This document shows, in pieces, positions 25,618 through 33,300 of a DNA stretch of 64,000 nucleotides (its first letter is position 1; every line of letters starts with the position of its first letter). The stretch comes from JADFOI01 sp965218935 (GTDB lineage Bacteria; Acidobacteriota; UBA6911; RPQK01; JADFOI01): positions 62,001-126,000 of the forward strand of contig CBDCMH010000008.1 of assembly GCA_965218935.1 (NCBI GenBank), in the 5' to 3' direction. The notes under the pieces were generated by a model. The model ran no database searches. It saw nothing but the letters and a program-made list of their open reading frames with translations, and was not told the origin of the DNA. Position numbers and translations under genes: made by a program.

Positions 25618-26072
25618 TCAACTCTCTTGGGCTGCAGCATCTTTCGTCGAATGGCCAGCACCGCAGGTCCAACCAGTAAACCGGAACCGATGGCCATGAG
25701 TAACCCCGGCACCATATTGTAAGCCGGATTCAACAAGACCCCCTGAAGTGCAGTCACCTCTTCGCTGACTACGCCCCCTCCGCTGAAGCGAGGAGCGCCC
25801 CATTGAAAAATGTAGGCCAGGGAATAGCTCCCCGCGACCATCAGGCGAACGCACACTCCGTAAAGCACAATGAGCTTGACCAGGGCCTTGTAAGGGTGGG
25901 CTTCTCCGCTGGCTGCCAAGCCCACTGCGAAATAGATGGGAATCAAAAAAGCGAGCCAGGCCACACTAAAGATATTACTGATGGCAGCGGGGGTTCGCAT
26001 CTCCTCCAGAAGGATCCGCACCGTAATCACCACCAGGGTAATCATCAACGGCCACTTGATTTTATTGATCAT
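25614..26072 (-). CDS. Small membrane protein of unknown function
   Basis: 152 residues with about four predicted helices: WPLMITLVVITVRILL, FSVAWLAFLIPIYFAVGLAA, LVKLIVLYGVCVRLMVAG, and a C-terminal MVPGLLMAIGSGLLVGPAVLA followed by a basic tail (IRRKMLQPKR). No catalytic motif is visible and I do not recognise the family. Codon use and hydrophobic pattern look genuine. It converges on the receiver gene with a 4-bp overlap. Upstream is a hairpin-rich repeat region and then the IS481 element. Confidence 0.6.
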   Translation of the reverse strand: MINKIKWPLMITLVVITVRILLEEMRTPAAISNIFSVAWLAFLIPIYFAVGLAASGEAHPYKALVKLIVLYGVCVRLMVAGSYSLAYIFQWGAPRFSGGGVVSEEVTALQGVLLNPAYNMVPGLLMAIGSGLLVGPAVLAIRRKMLQPKRVD

Positions 26073-26199
26073 CCTCCTGTGTCCAAACCGGGAACATCAT
26101 ATACAGAACAGGCCGGTACATCGCTTACACCCTACCATTGTAGCTATCCGTTCAGCCAGGGGCATCCACAGTCCCCGGAAACGGTCACGTCCGGAGTGT

Positions 26200-26340
26200 A
26201 GGAGGCACCTCAGGTGCCGAATCTTGATTGGTCAGCACAGTCTCCGGAGCCCTGAAGGGCCGACATGAAATAGCCCAGGGCCGAAGCCCTGGGTATGCAG
26301 TAGGACCTCCCAGGAGCCCTGTAAGGGCGGCACAGACGGA
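26200..26340. repeat. Hairpin-rich intergenic repeat (AGCCCTGAAGGGC / AGCCCAGGG type)
   Basis: Four small hairpins follow each other: GGCACCT/AGGTGCC (26204-26218), GCCCTGAAGGGC (26249-26260), CCCAGGGC/GCCCTGGG with a CGAA loop (26274-26293) and GCCCT/AGGGC (26316-26328). I recognise this general wording from intergenic repeats in many environmental bacteria, but cannot name a family from sequence alone. A fragment in reverse orientation is at 61746-61762. The rest of 26073-26353 holds no gene. Confidence 0.65.
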
Positions 26341-26347
26341 AATCCGG

Positions 26348-26353
26348 GCTAGC
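26348..26353. repeat. Left 6-bp target duplication of the IS481-family element
   Basis: GCTAGC directly before the TGTG end, repeated exactly at 27401-27406 after the other end. The CTAG core matches the known IS481 target preference. Confidence 0.75.
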
Positions 26354-27400
26354 TGTGAACTCTCAACAGGTTGTTCAGTAAAAGGGGTTGTCCATCCGAG
26401 TCTTTTCGGCAATGCTGATTGGAAGATTAGACCATCAGCACCGAAAGGAGAACCCGAATGGACATCCACCAGAATGCCCGAACCTGCCCAAGAAGTCGAG
26501 AACTGATCATCCGACGAGTGAAAGAGCAAAGACAATCGGTCCAGGAGGTGGCTCAGTCGGTGGGGATCAGTGAGCGGACCGTCTACAAGTGGCTGGCTCG
26601 TTATCAAGCCCAAGGCCGAGCGGGTCTGGAAGACCGGTCTTCCAGACCCGCTCGGATTGCCCGGCAGACCCCGAGGCGGGATCGAGAGGCAATTTACCGT
26701 CTTCGCCGTCGTCGAATGGTGGCAGCCGAGATTGCCGCTCGTTTGGGTCTGGCCCGCTCCACCGTGGCCCGGATCCTGCAACAAGCCGGATGGGGACGCT
26801 TGAAGAGCCTGGAGCCTGCACAGCCCGCTCGTCGCTACGAGCGCGACCATCCTGGGCAGTTGTTGCACCTGGACATCAAAAAACTGGGCAGGATTGCTGG
26901 TGTGGGGCATCGCATCACTCGAGATAAACGGCGTCGAGCTCGGGGAGTGGGATGGGAGTTTGTCCATGTGTGTATCGACGATAACTCTCGATTGGCCTAT
27001 GTCGAAGTTCTCCCGGACGAGCGCAAACAATCGGCTATGGCTTTTCTCGGTCGAGCCGTCCTCTGGTTCCAAAAGCTGGGTATCCGGGTAGAACAGGTCC
27101 TGACCGATAACGGTTCCTGTTATGTCTCCCACGCTTTCCAGGGTCTTTGCCAGCAACTGGGGCTTCGCCACCTCCGCACCCGTCCTTACCGGCCTCAAAC
27201 CAACGGCAAAGCAGAACGCTTGATCCAGACTCTCCTCCGTGAGTGGGCCTACCGCTTCCCCTACCGCACTTCAGGCCACCGTTTTCGCTGGCTTCGCCCC
27301 TGGCTTCACTTCTATAATCATCACCGCCAACATCAGAGCCTGGGTGGTCTGTCTCCTATCAGCAGACTTCCCCTTATGAATAATGTCATGAGAATGCACA
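26354..27400 (+). mobile_element. IS481-family insertion sequence, 1047 bp, apparently intact
   Basis: The terminal inverted repeats start TGTGAACTCTCA (left) and, read inward on the other strand, TGTGCATTCTCA (right). Both ends are flanked by the same 6-bp GCTAGC (26348-26353 and 27401-27406), a target duplication of the NCTAGN type known for IS481. A single transposase gene fills the element. It lies 32 bp upstream of the next gene and beside the hairpin-rich repeat. Confidence 0.88.
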
Positions 27401-27405
27401 GCTAG
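26458..27405 (+). CDS. IS481-family DDE transposase
   Basis: 315 residues. The N-terminal helix-turn-helix (VQEVAQSVGISERTVYKW, about residues 27-44) is followed by GLEDRSSRPAR, a second HTH (VAAEIAARLGLARSTVARIL) and the integrase core with the DDE triad: D in HLDIKKLG, D in VLTDNGS and E in QTNGKAERLIQT. A clear AAGGAG lies 7 bp upstream of the ATG. The frame is undamaged, so it may be active. The stop codon is not in the element but is made by the CTAG target site. A perfect 40-bp palindrome lies within the coding sequence at 26616-26655. Confidence 0.92.
   Translation: MDIHQNARTCPRSRELIIRRVKEQRQSVQEVAQSVGISERTVYKWLARYQAQGRAGLEDRSSRPARIARQTPRRDREAIYRLRRRRMVAAEIAARLGLARSTVARILQQAGWGRLKSLEPAQPARRYERDHPGQLLHLDIKKLGRIAGVGHRITRDKRRRARGVGWEFVHVCIDDNSRLAYVEVLPDERKQSAMAFLGRAVLWFQKLGIRVEQVLTDNGSCYVSHAFQGLCQQLGLRHLRTRPYRPQTNGKAERLIQTLLREWAYRFPYRTSGHRFRWLRPWLHFYNHHRQHQSLGGLSPISRLPLMNNVMRMHS
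26616..26655. repeat. Perfect 40-bp palindrome inside the transposase gene
   Basis: CCGAGCGGGTCTGGAAGACC is followed at once by its exact reverse complement. It encodes the conserved GLEDRSSRP segment of IS481 transposases, centred on the two serine codons. In mRNA it would form a loopless or four-base-loop hairpin of up to 18-20 bp. Confidence 0.9.
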
Positions 27406-27406
27406 C
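27401..27406. repeat. Right 6-bp target duplication of the IS481-family element
   Basis: GCTAGC directly after the right end. Its TAG (27403-27405) is the stop codon of the transposase gene. Confidence 0.75.
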
Positions 27407-27437
27407 CACAAGCGTTGCTACTCGTTAGAATCTTCTT

Positions 27438-28085
27438 GTGAACGCTGGCCCGTCATCAACCCATTTCTACTGGAAGTGGCTCAAAGTCGTTTTTCTGAGG
27501 CCTTTTGGGCCCGCACCTGTAATCTTTGGAGTTTTGACGGTCCTAGGCTCAGCGATTTTTCTATTCAGCCCGGCTCTGTTCGGTGAGCTGAGTTGGCTCT
27601 TGTGGGCCGTGCCTCTTTCCGTTTTCCTTCTTTTCTTTCTCGCGGGTATTCTCTGGGCTCCATGGATCATGCATCAGGAGCGGAATACGGAGGTATCTAA
27701 AACAATCGCGCCTCCGAAGGTAACCGTTAGCACCCGCATGGAAGGGCTCGTTCAGGTTGAACAGGAAAGAAAGACCACCAGAGTGAACGAGCAAGCCCTG
27801 CTTGAAAAAAGAGTAGGAGCCAAGAAGGTAGAAAGTCCCGTTCGAAAAGAGATAGAAACCAAGAGAGAGGAGCCGTTCAAAGTTGAAACATTTAGTAGTC
27901 CTCTCTTAAGGCAGATGGAAGATCATTTTGAGGCCCAGGGTGAGGCGGTCGCCTACCCGCGCCTCTCTGAGAAAGAGGAATATCTGACCAGGGGCTTTGA
28001 GATCGCTTACAAACCGGGCACCCGTCAGGAAGTCTGGATCACCTACAGCGGTGGTGATCACATTATGATGTTGAAGCCGAAGTAG
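27438..28085 (+). CDS. Two-helix membrane protein of unknown function
   Basis: 215 residues, GTG start. Two hydrophobic helices (VIFGVLTVLGSAIFLFSPAL and LWAVPLSVFLLFFLAGILWA, about residues 28-77) are followed by a long charged, Lys/Glu-rich region (about 85-170) and a more globular C-terminus ending GGDHIMMLKPK. No family is recognised and no clear Shine-Dalgarno is seen; the IS481 end is 32 bp upstream, so its promoter may have been changed by the insertion. It is convergent with the TPR/barrel gene. Confidence 0.6.
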   Translation: MNAGPSSTHFYWKWLKVVFLRPFGPAPVIFGVLTVLGSAIFLFSPALFGELSWLLWAVPLSVFLLFFLAGILWAPWIMHQERNTEVSKTIAPPKVTVSTRMEGLVQVEQERKTTRVNEQALLEKRVGAKKVESPVRKEIETKREEPFKVETFSSPLLRQMEDHFEAQGEAVAYPRLSEKEEYLTRGFEIAYKPGTRQEVWITYSGGDHIMMLKPK

Positions 28086-28166
28086 GGGAACCAGCGAAGA
28101 AGTAGAGGCCGTAGGTTCCGGTGAGCTATTCTAGACGGCTAGTTGGTAGGCACCAGGCGTTCCCAT

Positions 28167-29465
28167 CTACTGGCGTATGGTGAAGCCGACCCCGAAAGTG
28201 CTTTGGCTGGAGCTGTCGGTGCGATCCTGGTGGCTGAAGTTCAGGTCGAGGGAGAGGCCTGGAGCCAGCTTGAAATCCACACCACCCGAATAGGTGCTGG
28301 CCTTAAGCCTTTCGATGGGCTCGATCGTCCTTAGAGTATCGTCCAACAGGCCGGCTCTCCTGAGTCGTTCGATGGTCCTGAGGCTATCGACCGTTCCCAG
28401 GCGATCCTGGGGCAGGGCGGAAAAAGTCTCGTTGCCGTGTGCAAATCCGAAATTGAAGACTACCGGTTGGATGATTTGCTGATAGTAATGAACCCGAAAT
28501 GATTCATTATCGTCCACTGTTGCCGCGGGTTGAAACTCCGTCCAACTCTTGAAGAACATGGCCCGAACCCAAATCGGTGTCTCGAAGTAGTACTCAAGCA
28601 GTGGAGCAATGACATGAGTCTTATCGAATTGAAAATCCAGGTAACGGTAATCGGCTCCCACCACGACACCACTGGGCAGCGACCAGGCCAGACCCGCCGT
28701 GTAGTCCTGCTCTGCCAACACGGTCGCTCCCGGGGCTAGCATAGCGTCCCCGCGCAGCCACAAACCGTTTCCAAATTGCTGAGAGAGGCTCAACCCGCCA
28801 AGATCGACTTTATTGTCAAACTCGTGCCATCTCTCATAGTGACCGGAGATGCGGCCGCGCTCGCTCACATATCCTACGCTTAGCGACGCCATGTCGCTGG
28901 GAGATACGGATGAGAATCGATCGTGTCCGTAGCCCAATCGAACCTCGATAGGGCGAGGCCCAGTGAGAAGGGTTGTGAGCTGTTCAGCTTCCTGATTCTC
29001 GGGATCGAGGCTGAGCACTTGCTCGATGTACTCCCTGGCCGCTTGGGCTTCACCTTGGTAATAGTAGGCTCTGCCCAGCGCCAGCAGCACGTCCGTGTTG
29101 TTGGGTGCAACCAGCCGGGCCAGTGAGAGGGGCTCAATGGCGGCTTGAAATTCCTGCTGCCGCATCAGTGCATAGGCCTTTCCCACCAGAGCCTCAACGT
29201 TTAGCGGCTCAAGAGCCAGAGCGCGATCATAGAACTGGGTGGCGGTGATGGAATCCCTCAACCAATCGGAGAGTGTGGCGACCCACAGGAGAAAATCGGT
29301 GTTCCAAGGATCCTGCTCTGAGAGTTGGAGGTAGAGATCGCGAGCCTCTTCATAACGCTCGTTCTCCACCGCCTCTCGGGCAGCCGTCTGTAAATCCTGG
29401 GCCAAGAGCGATCCGGCCAAGAAAACGGCCAGAAGGCCCCCAGAGATTAATTTTCTCACAATCAT
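28167..29465 (-). CDS. TPR plus outer-membrane beta-barrel protein, YaiO-like
   Basis: 432 residues. The signal peptide (LISGGLLAVFLAGSLLAQD) is followed by TPR repeats (about residues 25-165, for example ALALEPLNVEALVGKAYALM and ALGRAYYYQGEAQAAREYI). A C-terminal region then consists of alternating-pattern strands (about 175-432: RLGYGHDRFSS, GRISGHYERW, LWLRGDAML), ending SQSTFGVGFTIRQ. This matches the layout of YaiO-family outer membrane proteins. The start is the ATG at 29465; a GTG three codons later is also possible. A sigma-54-like site lies 83 bp upstream. Confidence 0.75.
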   Translation of the reverse strand: MIVRKLISGGLLAVFLAGSLLAQDLQTAAREAVENERYEEARDLYLQLSEQDPWNTDFLLWVATLSDWLRDSITATQFYDRALALEPLNVEALVGKAYALMRQQEFQAAIEPLSLARLVAPNNTDVLLALGRAYYYQGEAQAAREYIEQVLSLDPENQEAEQLTTLLTGPRPIEVRLGYGHDRFSSVSPSDMASLSVGYVSERGRISGHYERWHEFDNKVDLGGLSLSQQFGNGLWLRGDAMLAPGATVLAEQDYTAGLAWSLPSGVVVGADYRYLDFQFDKTHVIAPLLEYYFETPIWVRAMFFKSWTEFQPAATVDDNESFRVHYYQQIIQPVVFNFGFAHGNETFSALPQDRLGTVDSLRTIERLRRAGLLDDTLRTIEPIERLKASTYSGGVDFKLAPGLSLDLNFSHQDRTDSSSQSTFGVGFTIRQ

Positions 29466-29547
29466 CGTCTTGCCAAAGCCTTTCTCACGGGGGGGGCATG
29501 TTGTCCCTTTCCGTGTACGTTCTTACACAAAAGCCCCTACAATCAAT

Positions 29548-29563
29548 GCACGGGAGATGCCAT
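29548..29563 (-). promoter_or_regulatory. Possible sigma-54 promoter upstream of the TPR/barrel gene
   Basis: On the minus strand TGGCATCTCCCGTGCA has the GG-N10-GC spacing of -24/-12 promoters, with TGGCA conserved and GTGCA in place of TTGCA. It lies 83 bp before the start codon in an otherwise gene-free 313-bp gap (29466-29778). One match by eye may be chance. Confidence 0.3.
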
Positions 29564-29778
29564 ATGTCAGCGGCCCAGGCATATTTATCGTGTTTTCGAC
29601 ATAAGTCCAAACTAATCAAACAGTTATGGTCTTGATCCGGGGGTGGATGGAGTCGCGCGCGGTCACGCCTGTCTGTGAACTCAAGTTGACACAGGAGCAA
29701 GACGACTGCCTGCTTAGACCGCGAAGAAGGTGGGCGGCACCTAGGCGCTGAAGGGAAAGGTGGGGAAACCCCCAATGG

Positions 29779-31013
29779 CTATGGAATCAAACCGCTTTGC
29801 TGCCACTGAGCCAACTGGTCCATTAACTTCTGGGCCAGGGGAGCGTTGGGTTGGATTTCCAGGAAAAGTCGGTAATGTGTAGCAGCCGCAGAAAAGTCCC
29901 CTCTTTGCGACTCGGCGAATCCGAGCACGTAATAGATCAAAGGATAGGCCGGGGCTTGATTGCTTTTCAGGACCAGCAAGGCCGACTCTTCTGCGACATC
30001 CAGTTTCCCCAAAGAGCCGTGGGCCAGAGCATTCAAGTAGTGGGCTTTGGCGAGTTGAGGGCTCAGTTCAAGAGCGTGGCTGCACAACTCAGCTGCCTCC
30101 TGCCACCGCTCTTCCTCCAAAGCCATCTGGGCCAAAGACAGATAAGGGTTGACGTACTCGGAATCTGCGGCTTTAGCGTGTTCAAAGGCTTCGCTGGCAG
30201 CCGGTCGATCGTTCTGTGCCAAACGCGCTTGTCCCAGCATATTCCAGGCCGAGGCAAACTCAGGATAGATCTCGACCGCCTTCTCCAGCTCTTTGGTCAC
30301 TTCGGAATAATCGGGCTTCTCTTTGGTGAACTCCTGGCCGGCCTTTTGGTAAGCCTCCTTGGCTTTTTTCGGCGCGGCCAGAGTCTTGAGGCTAATTGTT
30401 CCACCTCCAACGCCGTCCAGGCTGTGCAGCACAAGCACACCTATATCGGGGCTATCCAGGACTCTTCGCCGACCGAGCGGGAGGACTTCCGATTGGTATC
30501 CTGGCAGGATCGCTCGGAGGTCACAGGCGCTGAGATCGACTTGACGCCGTTCTGTGAAAGCGGGGGAACCACCTCCCTGCGAGCCGGAGGAAAACCTGCC
30601 GGCCCCCGGTGAGTAAGAGGCGGTTGATGCTGACGCGTCTATGGGCTGCAGCGTATCTGCTGCACTCCCGCCCTGGGAGATCGCGAGGCTGAAAACGCCG
30701 CTATGGGAGGTATATTCCTGGCGGACCATCGTTCCCCGGCACACCAATTCGATTCGCACCAGCTGCCCGGGTTCCTGGCCATCGTCGAGGAGAACTTTTC
30801 CAGTAAGATACATCGGCCGTTCACGTTCAGCCGATCGCTGCCCTCCGGTGGTCGCTCCTCCGGTGGTCGCTCCTCCGGAATCTCCTCCTCCGCCTCCGCC
30901 TCCACCACCTCCCCCCCTGCGCCTCCGTCTTGAGCCCACACCCAAGCTGAAGAGAGATGAAAGAAGGAGAGAAGTAACAGGATGGCAAAGAAGAGGTATT
31001 TCTTTCCGATCAT
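29779..31013 (-). CDS. Secreted TPR protein, reading frame broken at a G7 tract
   Basis: Two frames make one gene. From the ATG at 31013 comes a clear signal peptide (FFAILLLLSFFHLSSAWVWA, cleaved near AQD). At a run of seven G on the coding strand (30911-30917) the other frame takes over: a Gly-rich linker, a carboxypeptidase-regulatory-like beta domain (MYLTGKVLLDDG, TSHSGVFSLAIS), then TPR repeats to the stop at 29779. One extra G (eight instead of seven) restores a single frame of 411 residues; the span of 1235 bases is one short of a multiple of three. It could be a sequencing error, a real null allele, or phase variation. Function unknown; an assembly or scaffolding role is possible from the TPRs. 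Confidence 0.65.
30911..30917 (-). other. G7 homopolymer (C7 on plus strand) at the frame break
   Basis: Seven identical bases inside a GGA/GGC-rich segment, exactly where the signal-peptide frame and the TPR frame meet. Homopolymers are both error-prone in sequencing and prone to slipped-strand change in cells. Confidence 0.7.
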
Positions 31014-31251
31014 TCCAGAAGAACCTTCCCTATTATACTCAAAGAAGTACGACGAGAATGCTCTACTTGGGCTGGAGTGTCAACCTCAAAAAGATTTCGA
31101 CCGGGGTTGTCTGGGTGGCGGGGGAGCAGGAGGAAGCAGACAATCGACATTCGGGAAGACGGCAAAAGCCAGGGTTTAATACCCGCGAACATCCGTCAAG
31201 ATCCGTGTCATCCGCGGGCTCCCGGGACAGGCGCGAAGCGCTCTTGGGTAC

Positions 31252-31300
31252 TCAGTCGCGCCCCAGCAAACGCTACCGTATCTACGAAACGGGTAGTACT
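31252..31300. repeat. Degenerate remnant of repeat family A (right end)
   Basis: It contains CAGTCGCGCC, CAAACGCTACCGTATCTACG and AAACGGGTAGTACT, resembling the right end of copies A1 and A2 (CGTCGCGCTCGCCACAAACG, ACCGTATTTATGAA). The left half is not seen. The surrounding 31014-31301 holds no convincing gene. Confidence 0.5.
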
Positions 31301-31301
31301 C

Positions 31302-31505
31302 TCAGCTCGATGCCTCACAAACGGACCGATGAAGGATTTGATCGTAGTCGGTCAAAGAGAGCGGCCGTTTTCCCTCTTCACTGAGTATTCGGTTCACGGC
31401 TTGAAAACAATCGATGTGGTTCATTCCCTTGTTCCACCACATCTGGTCTACGAAAGTTGAGATTGCCGTGGGATTTGTTTCCAGGATCTGCTTCTTCAGT
31501 TCCAT
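31302..31505 (-). CDS. Small conserved-looking protein, function unknown
   Basis: 67 residues starting MELKKQILETNPTAISTF, with DQMWWNKGMNHIDCFQAVNRI and LSLTDYDQIL. Amino acid composition looks like a soluble helical protein and GGAAGGA lies 10 bp upstream of the ATG. It follows the 37-residue membrane protein on the same strand, 57 bp away, so it could be on the act transcript. No family is recognised. Moderate doubt remains because of its size. Confidence 0.45.
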   Translation of the reverse strand: MELKKQILETNPTAISTFVDQMWWNKGMNHIDCFQAVNRILSEEGKRPLSLTDYDQILHRSVCEASS

Positions 31506-31561
31506 GCTTGTCGGGTCCTTCCAAAAACGGTAATTTTAACAATCGGCCCTGGGGGTTTTCC

Positions 31562-31675
31562 TTAGCGGCTGATGTTGCTGAAGTGATTCAAAAGAAAGAC
31601 CATCAGCCCAAAGCCGCCTAAGATCACAATTCCGGCTATGGCCGGCATCTGATTTAAGAACGGTAATAAAAGCAT
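31562..31675 (-). CDS. 37-residue single-helix membrane protein downstream of actF
   Basis: The frame from the ATG at 31675 encodes 37 residues: MLLLPFLNQMPAIAG, then the hydrophobic IVILGGFGLMVFLL and the tail NHFSNISR. A strong Shine-Dalgarno (AGGAGG, 5 bases before the ATG) marks it as a real gene despite its size. It lies 36 bp after the actF stop on the same strand, so it is probably the last translated gene of the complex III operon. Structures of alternative complex III from other bacteria have been reported with extra single-helix subunits; that this is one is inference. An oxidase assembly peptide is another option. Confidence 0.6.
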   Translation of the reverse strand: MLLLPFLNQMPAIAGIVILGGFGLMVFLLNHFSNISR

Positions 31676-31711
31676 ATCTGCCTCCTTCGGTCAAGTGAGT
31701 GCAGACAGATC

Positions 31712-32803
31712 TCATTTCTTTACAGAAAAGAGCTGGGAGAGGGCGAAAAGGGCGAAAAAGCCCAGAGTTACCAGGATATCCACCCAGCTCAAGCTTGGGC
31801 CGGTCTCAGGAGAAGGAACCACCAGCCAAAACCTCTCCAGCCAAATGCCCACGACCGTGATCAGCGAGATAACAAACAGGGGAGTGGGCCGCTTCATACT
31901 GCGGCTGAGCAAAGCAGCGAAGGGAACGATAAAACAGAGAGCCAGAACCATCCAGGTCAACATCCCCCAGTTGCCTGTAGTCCTGACCACGAGAAAGCGC
32001 AGCTCCTCGGGAAGGTTGCCGTACCAGATAATCAGGTACTGAGCGAACAGCAAGTAGGTCCAGAGAAGTACGAAGCCCAGTAACAGCTTTCCGAGATCGT
32101 GGGCCGTGGAATCGCTGAGCCAATCCTCGACACCGGTGAACCTGCGCCACAGAAAGCTGGCCGCCGCTATGGCGGCAATTCCTCCGCACAGATTTCCCAT
32201 AAAAAAATAGGCTGGAAATAGTGTGCTGATCCAGTAGGGATCCAGCGACATGATCAGATCGATCGCCAGCAAGCTGAACACCGCTGTATAAAGGAGAATG
32301 GTGGCCACGGCCAGGGCAGACAGGTTAGAGGGAGAGGCATTTTCCCTTCTGCTTCGTCGGGAGGCCAGAATAAACCTTCCACCCACTGTGTAGAGCAGCA
32401 GCAGGCCGACTCCGTTACGTGCTCCCAGGAAGGGCAGTGTGAACCAACCGGCTCTGCCTGCCGGGGGATCGGAGATCCAGGGGTAGAGAGATCCGGCTCC
32501 AAGCAGAATCAGGATGAGATAGAGGAGTAGGGACATGGGGAGAAAGTAGGCAAAGCTTTCGGCCACGGTGCGCACTCGCTCAGAGGCCCAGCGGGCCTTG
32601 GTGAGTTGGAAAATAGCCGAGAAAACCACACCCGAGATGGAGACTCCCGACCAGAACAGAAAGTTGACGAGGAAGATTTTCCAGGTCTCGTGGGGACGCT
32701 GGGCCACGCCCACAACCAGGGCAAGAACCCCCAAAAGGGCTGCCCCCAACAGCAGGACAGTGGTCTTGTCGAGCTTGAAAAAATGGGATCGAGCTTCGGT
32801 CAT
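31712..32803 (-). CDS. actF: Alternative complex III subunit ActF
   Basis: Second NrfD/PsrC-like membrane subunit of the quinol:electron-acceptor oxidoreductase. From the ATG at 32803 it has 363 residues (a frame start 15 codons earlier overlaps actE more deeply and is less likely), with about ten helices, for example KTTVLLLGAALLGVLALVVG and WGMLTWMVLALCFIVPFAALL. Its ATG overlaps the actE stop (ATGA). It pairs with ActC as a shorter, divergent paralogue. A strongly supported call by context and hydrophobic layout. Confidence 0.9.
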   Translation of the reverse strand: MTEARSHFFKLDKTTVLLLGAALLGVLALVVGVAQRPHETWKIFLVNFLFWSGVSISGVVFSAIFQLTKARWASERVRTVAESFAYFLPMSLLLYLILILLGAGSLYPWISDPPAGRAGWFTLPFLGARNGVGLLLLYTVGGRFILASRRSRRENASPSNLSALAVATILLYTAVFSLLAIDLIMSLDPYWISTLFPAYFFMGNLCGGIAAIAAASFLWRRFTGVEDWLSDSTAHDLGKLLLGFVLLWTYLLFAQYLIIWYGNLPEELRFLVVRTTGNWGMLTWMVLALCFIVPFAALLSRSMKRPTPLFVISLITVVGIWLERFWLVVPSPETGPSLSWVDILVTLGFFALFALSQLFSVKK

Positions 32804-33300
32804 GGGGCAGGCTGCTTGAGCGTTCTCAAATAGGTGACGATCTGCCACGATTGATGTGAAGAAAGTTCGGCGCCGTAGCGGGGCATCAAGCGAATGCCGT
32901 TGCGAATGGTCCCATAAAACCAGGCGTCGCTGTTCCCCTGAAAGAAAGGACTGCTCAGATCACCAGGCGGAATGAACTTGGCCGCAACCGGACCATCCCC
33001 TTTGCCCGTCTCCCCGTGACAGGGTGAGCAGTAACTGCTAAACAGAGACTTTCCCCGCTGCACATGGGAATCGGATGGGGGCAGCGGGTTGCTGGGATAA
33101 AGATCCTCGAACTGAGCGCGGCTCCAGCCGAATTCACCGTCGATGGGGAGGGTGGCATCCGGGGCTGGACGAGGGCCGTGATAGGGTGCAGGTGCGGGTT
33201 GTTTCGCCATATCCGTATTCCAAGGCCAGCCCGTGGCATAAAAGGTGACCAGGATCGCGATGAGTGTTGCTAGAAGTGTCTTTTTCAACGTGTCTCCCAT
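32800..33300 (-). CDS. actE: Alternative complex III mono-heme cytochrome c subunit ActE
   Basis: 166 residues from the ATG at 33300, giving the N-terminal anchor LLATLIAILVTFYATGW; a longer frame start at 33360 lies inside actD and is rejected. One heme c site, YCSPCHGETGKGDGP (near residue 95), with the distal methionine ligand in RLMPRYG. It passes electrons from the FeS/heme core to the oxidase side in known complexes. It overlaps actD by 16 bp and actF by 4 bp. Confidence 0.92.
   Translation of the reverse strand: MGDTLKKTLLATLIAILVTFYATGWPWNTDMAKQPAPAPYHGPRPAPDATLPIDGEFGWSRAQFEDLYPSNPLPPSDSHVQRGKSLFSSYCSPCHGETGKGDGPVAAKFIPPGDLSSPFFQGNSDAWFYGTIRNGIRLMPRYGAELSSHQSWQIVTYLRTLKQPAP

Noticed and set aside
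26185..27198. 337-residue frame antisense to the IS481 transposase
   Set aside because: Mirror of a GC-rich coding region; the sense frame has all transposase motifs, a Shine-Dalgarno sequence and IS boundaries.
29485..29775. 96-residue minus-strand frame upstream of the TPR/barrel gene
   Set aside because: Composition is unlike a protein, there is no ribosome-binding site, and it would cover the possible promoter.
29635..29780. GC-rich gap checked for a tRNA or riboswitch
   Set aside because: No cloverleaf, no T-loop GTTCRA arm in a suitable place and no known riboswitch core could be recognised.
29851..30612. 253-residue plus-strand frame opposite the TPR gene
   Set aside because: The minus strand carries recognisable TPR repeats; the plus frame is their shadow.
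31077..31460. 127-residue plus-strand frame
   Set aside because: It runs through the degenerate family A remnant and antisense to the 67-residue gene; no ribosome-binding site or domain.
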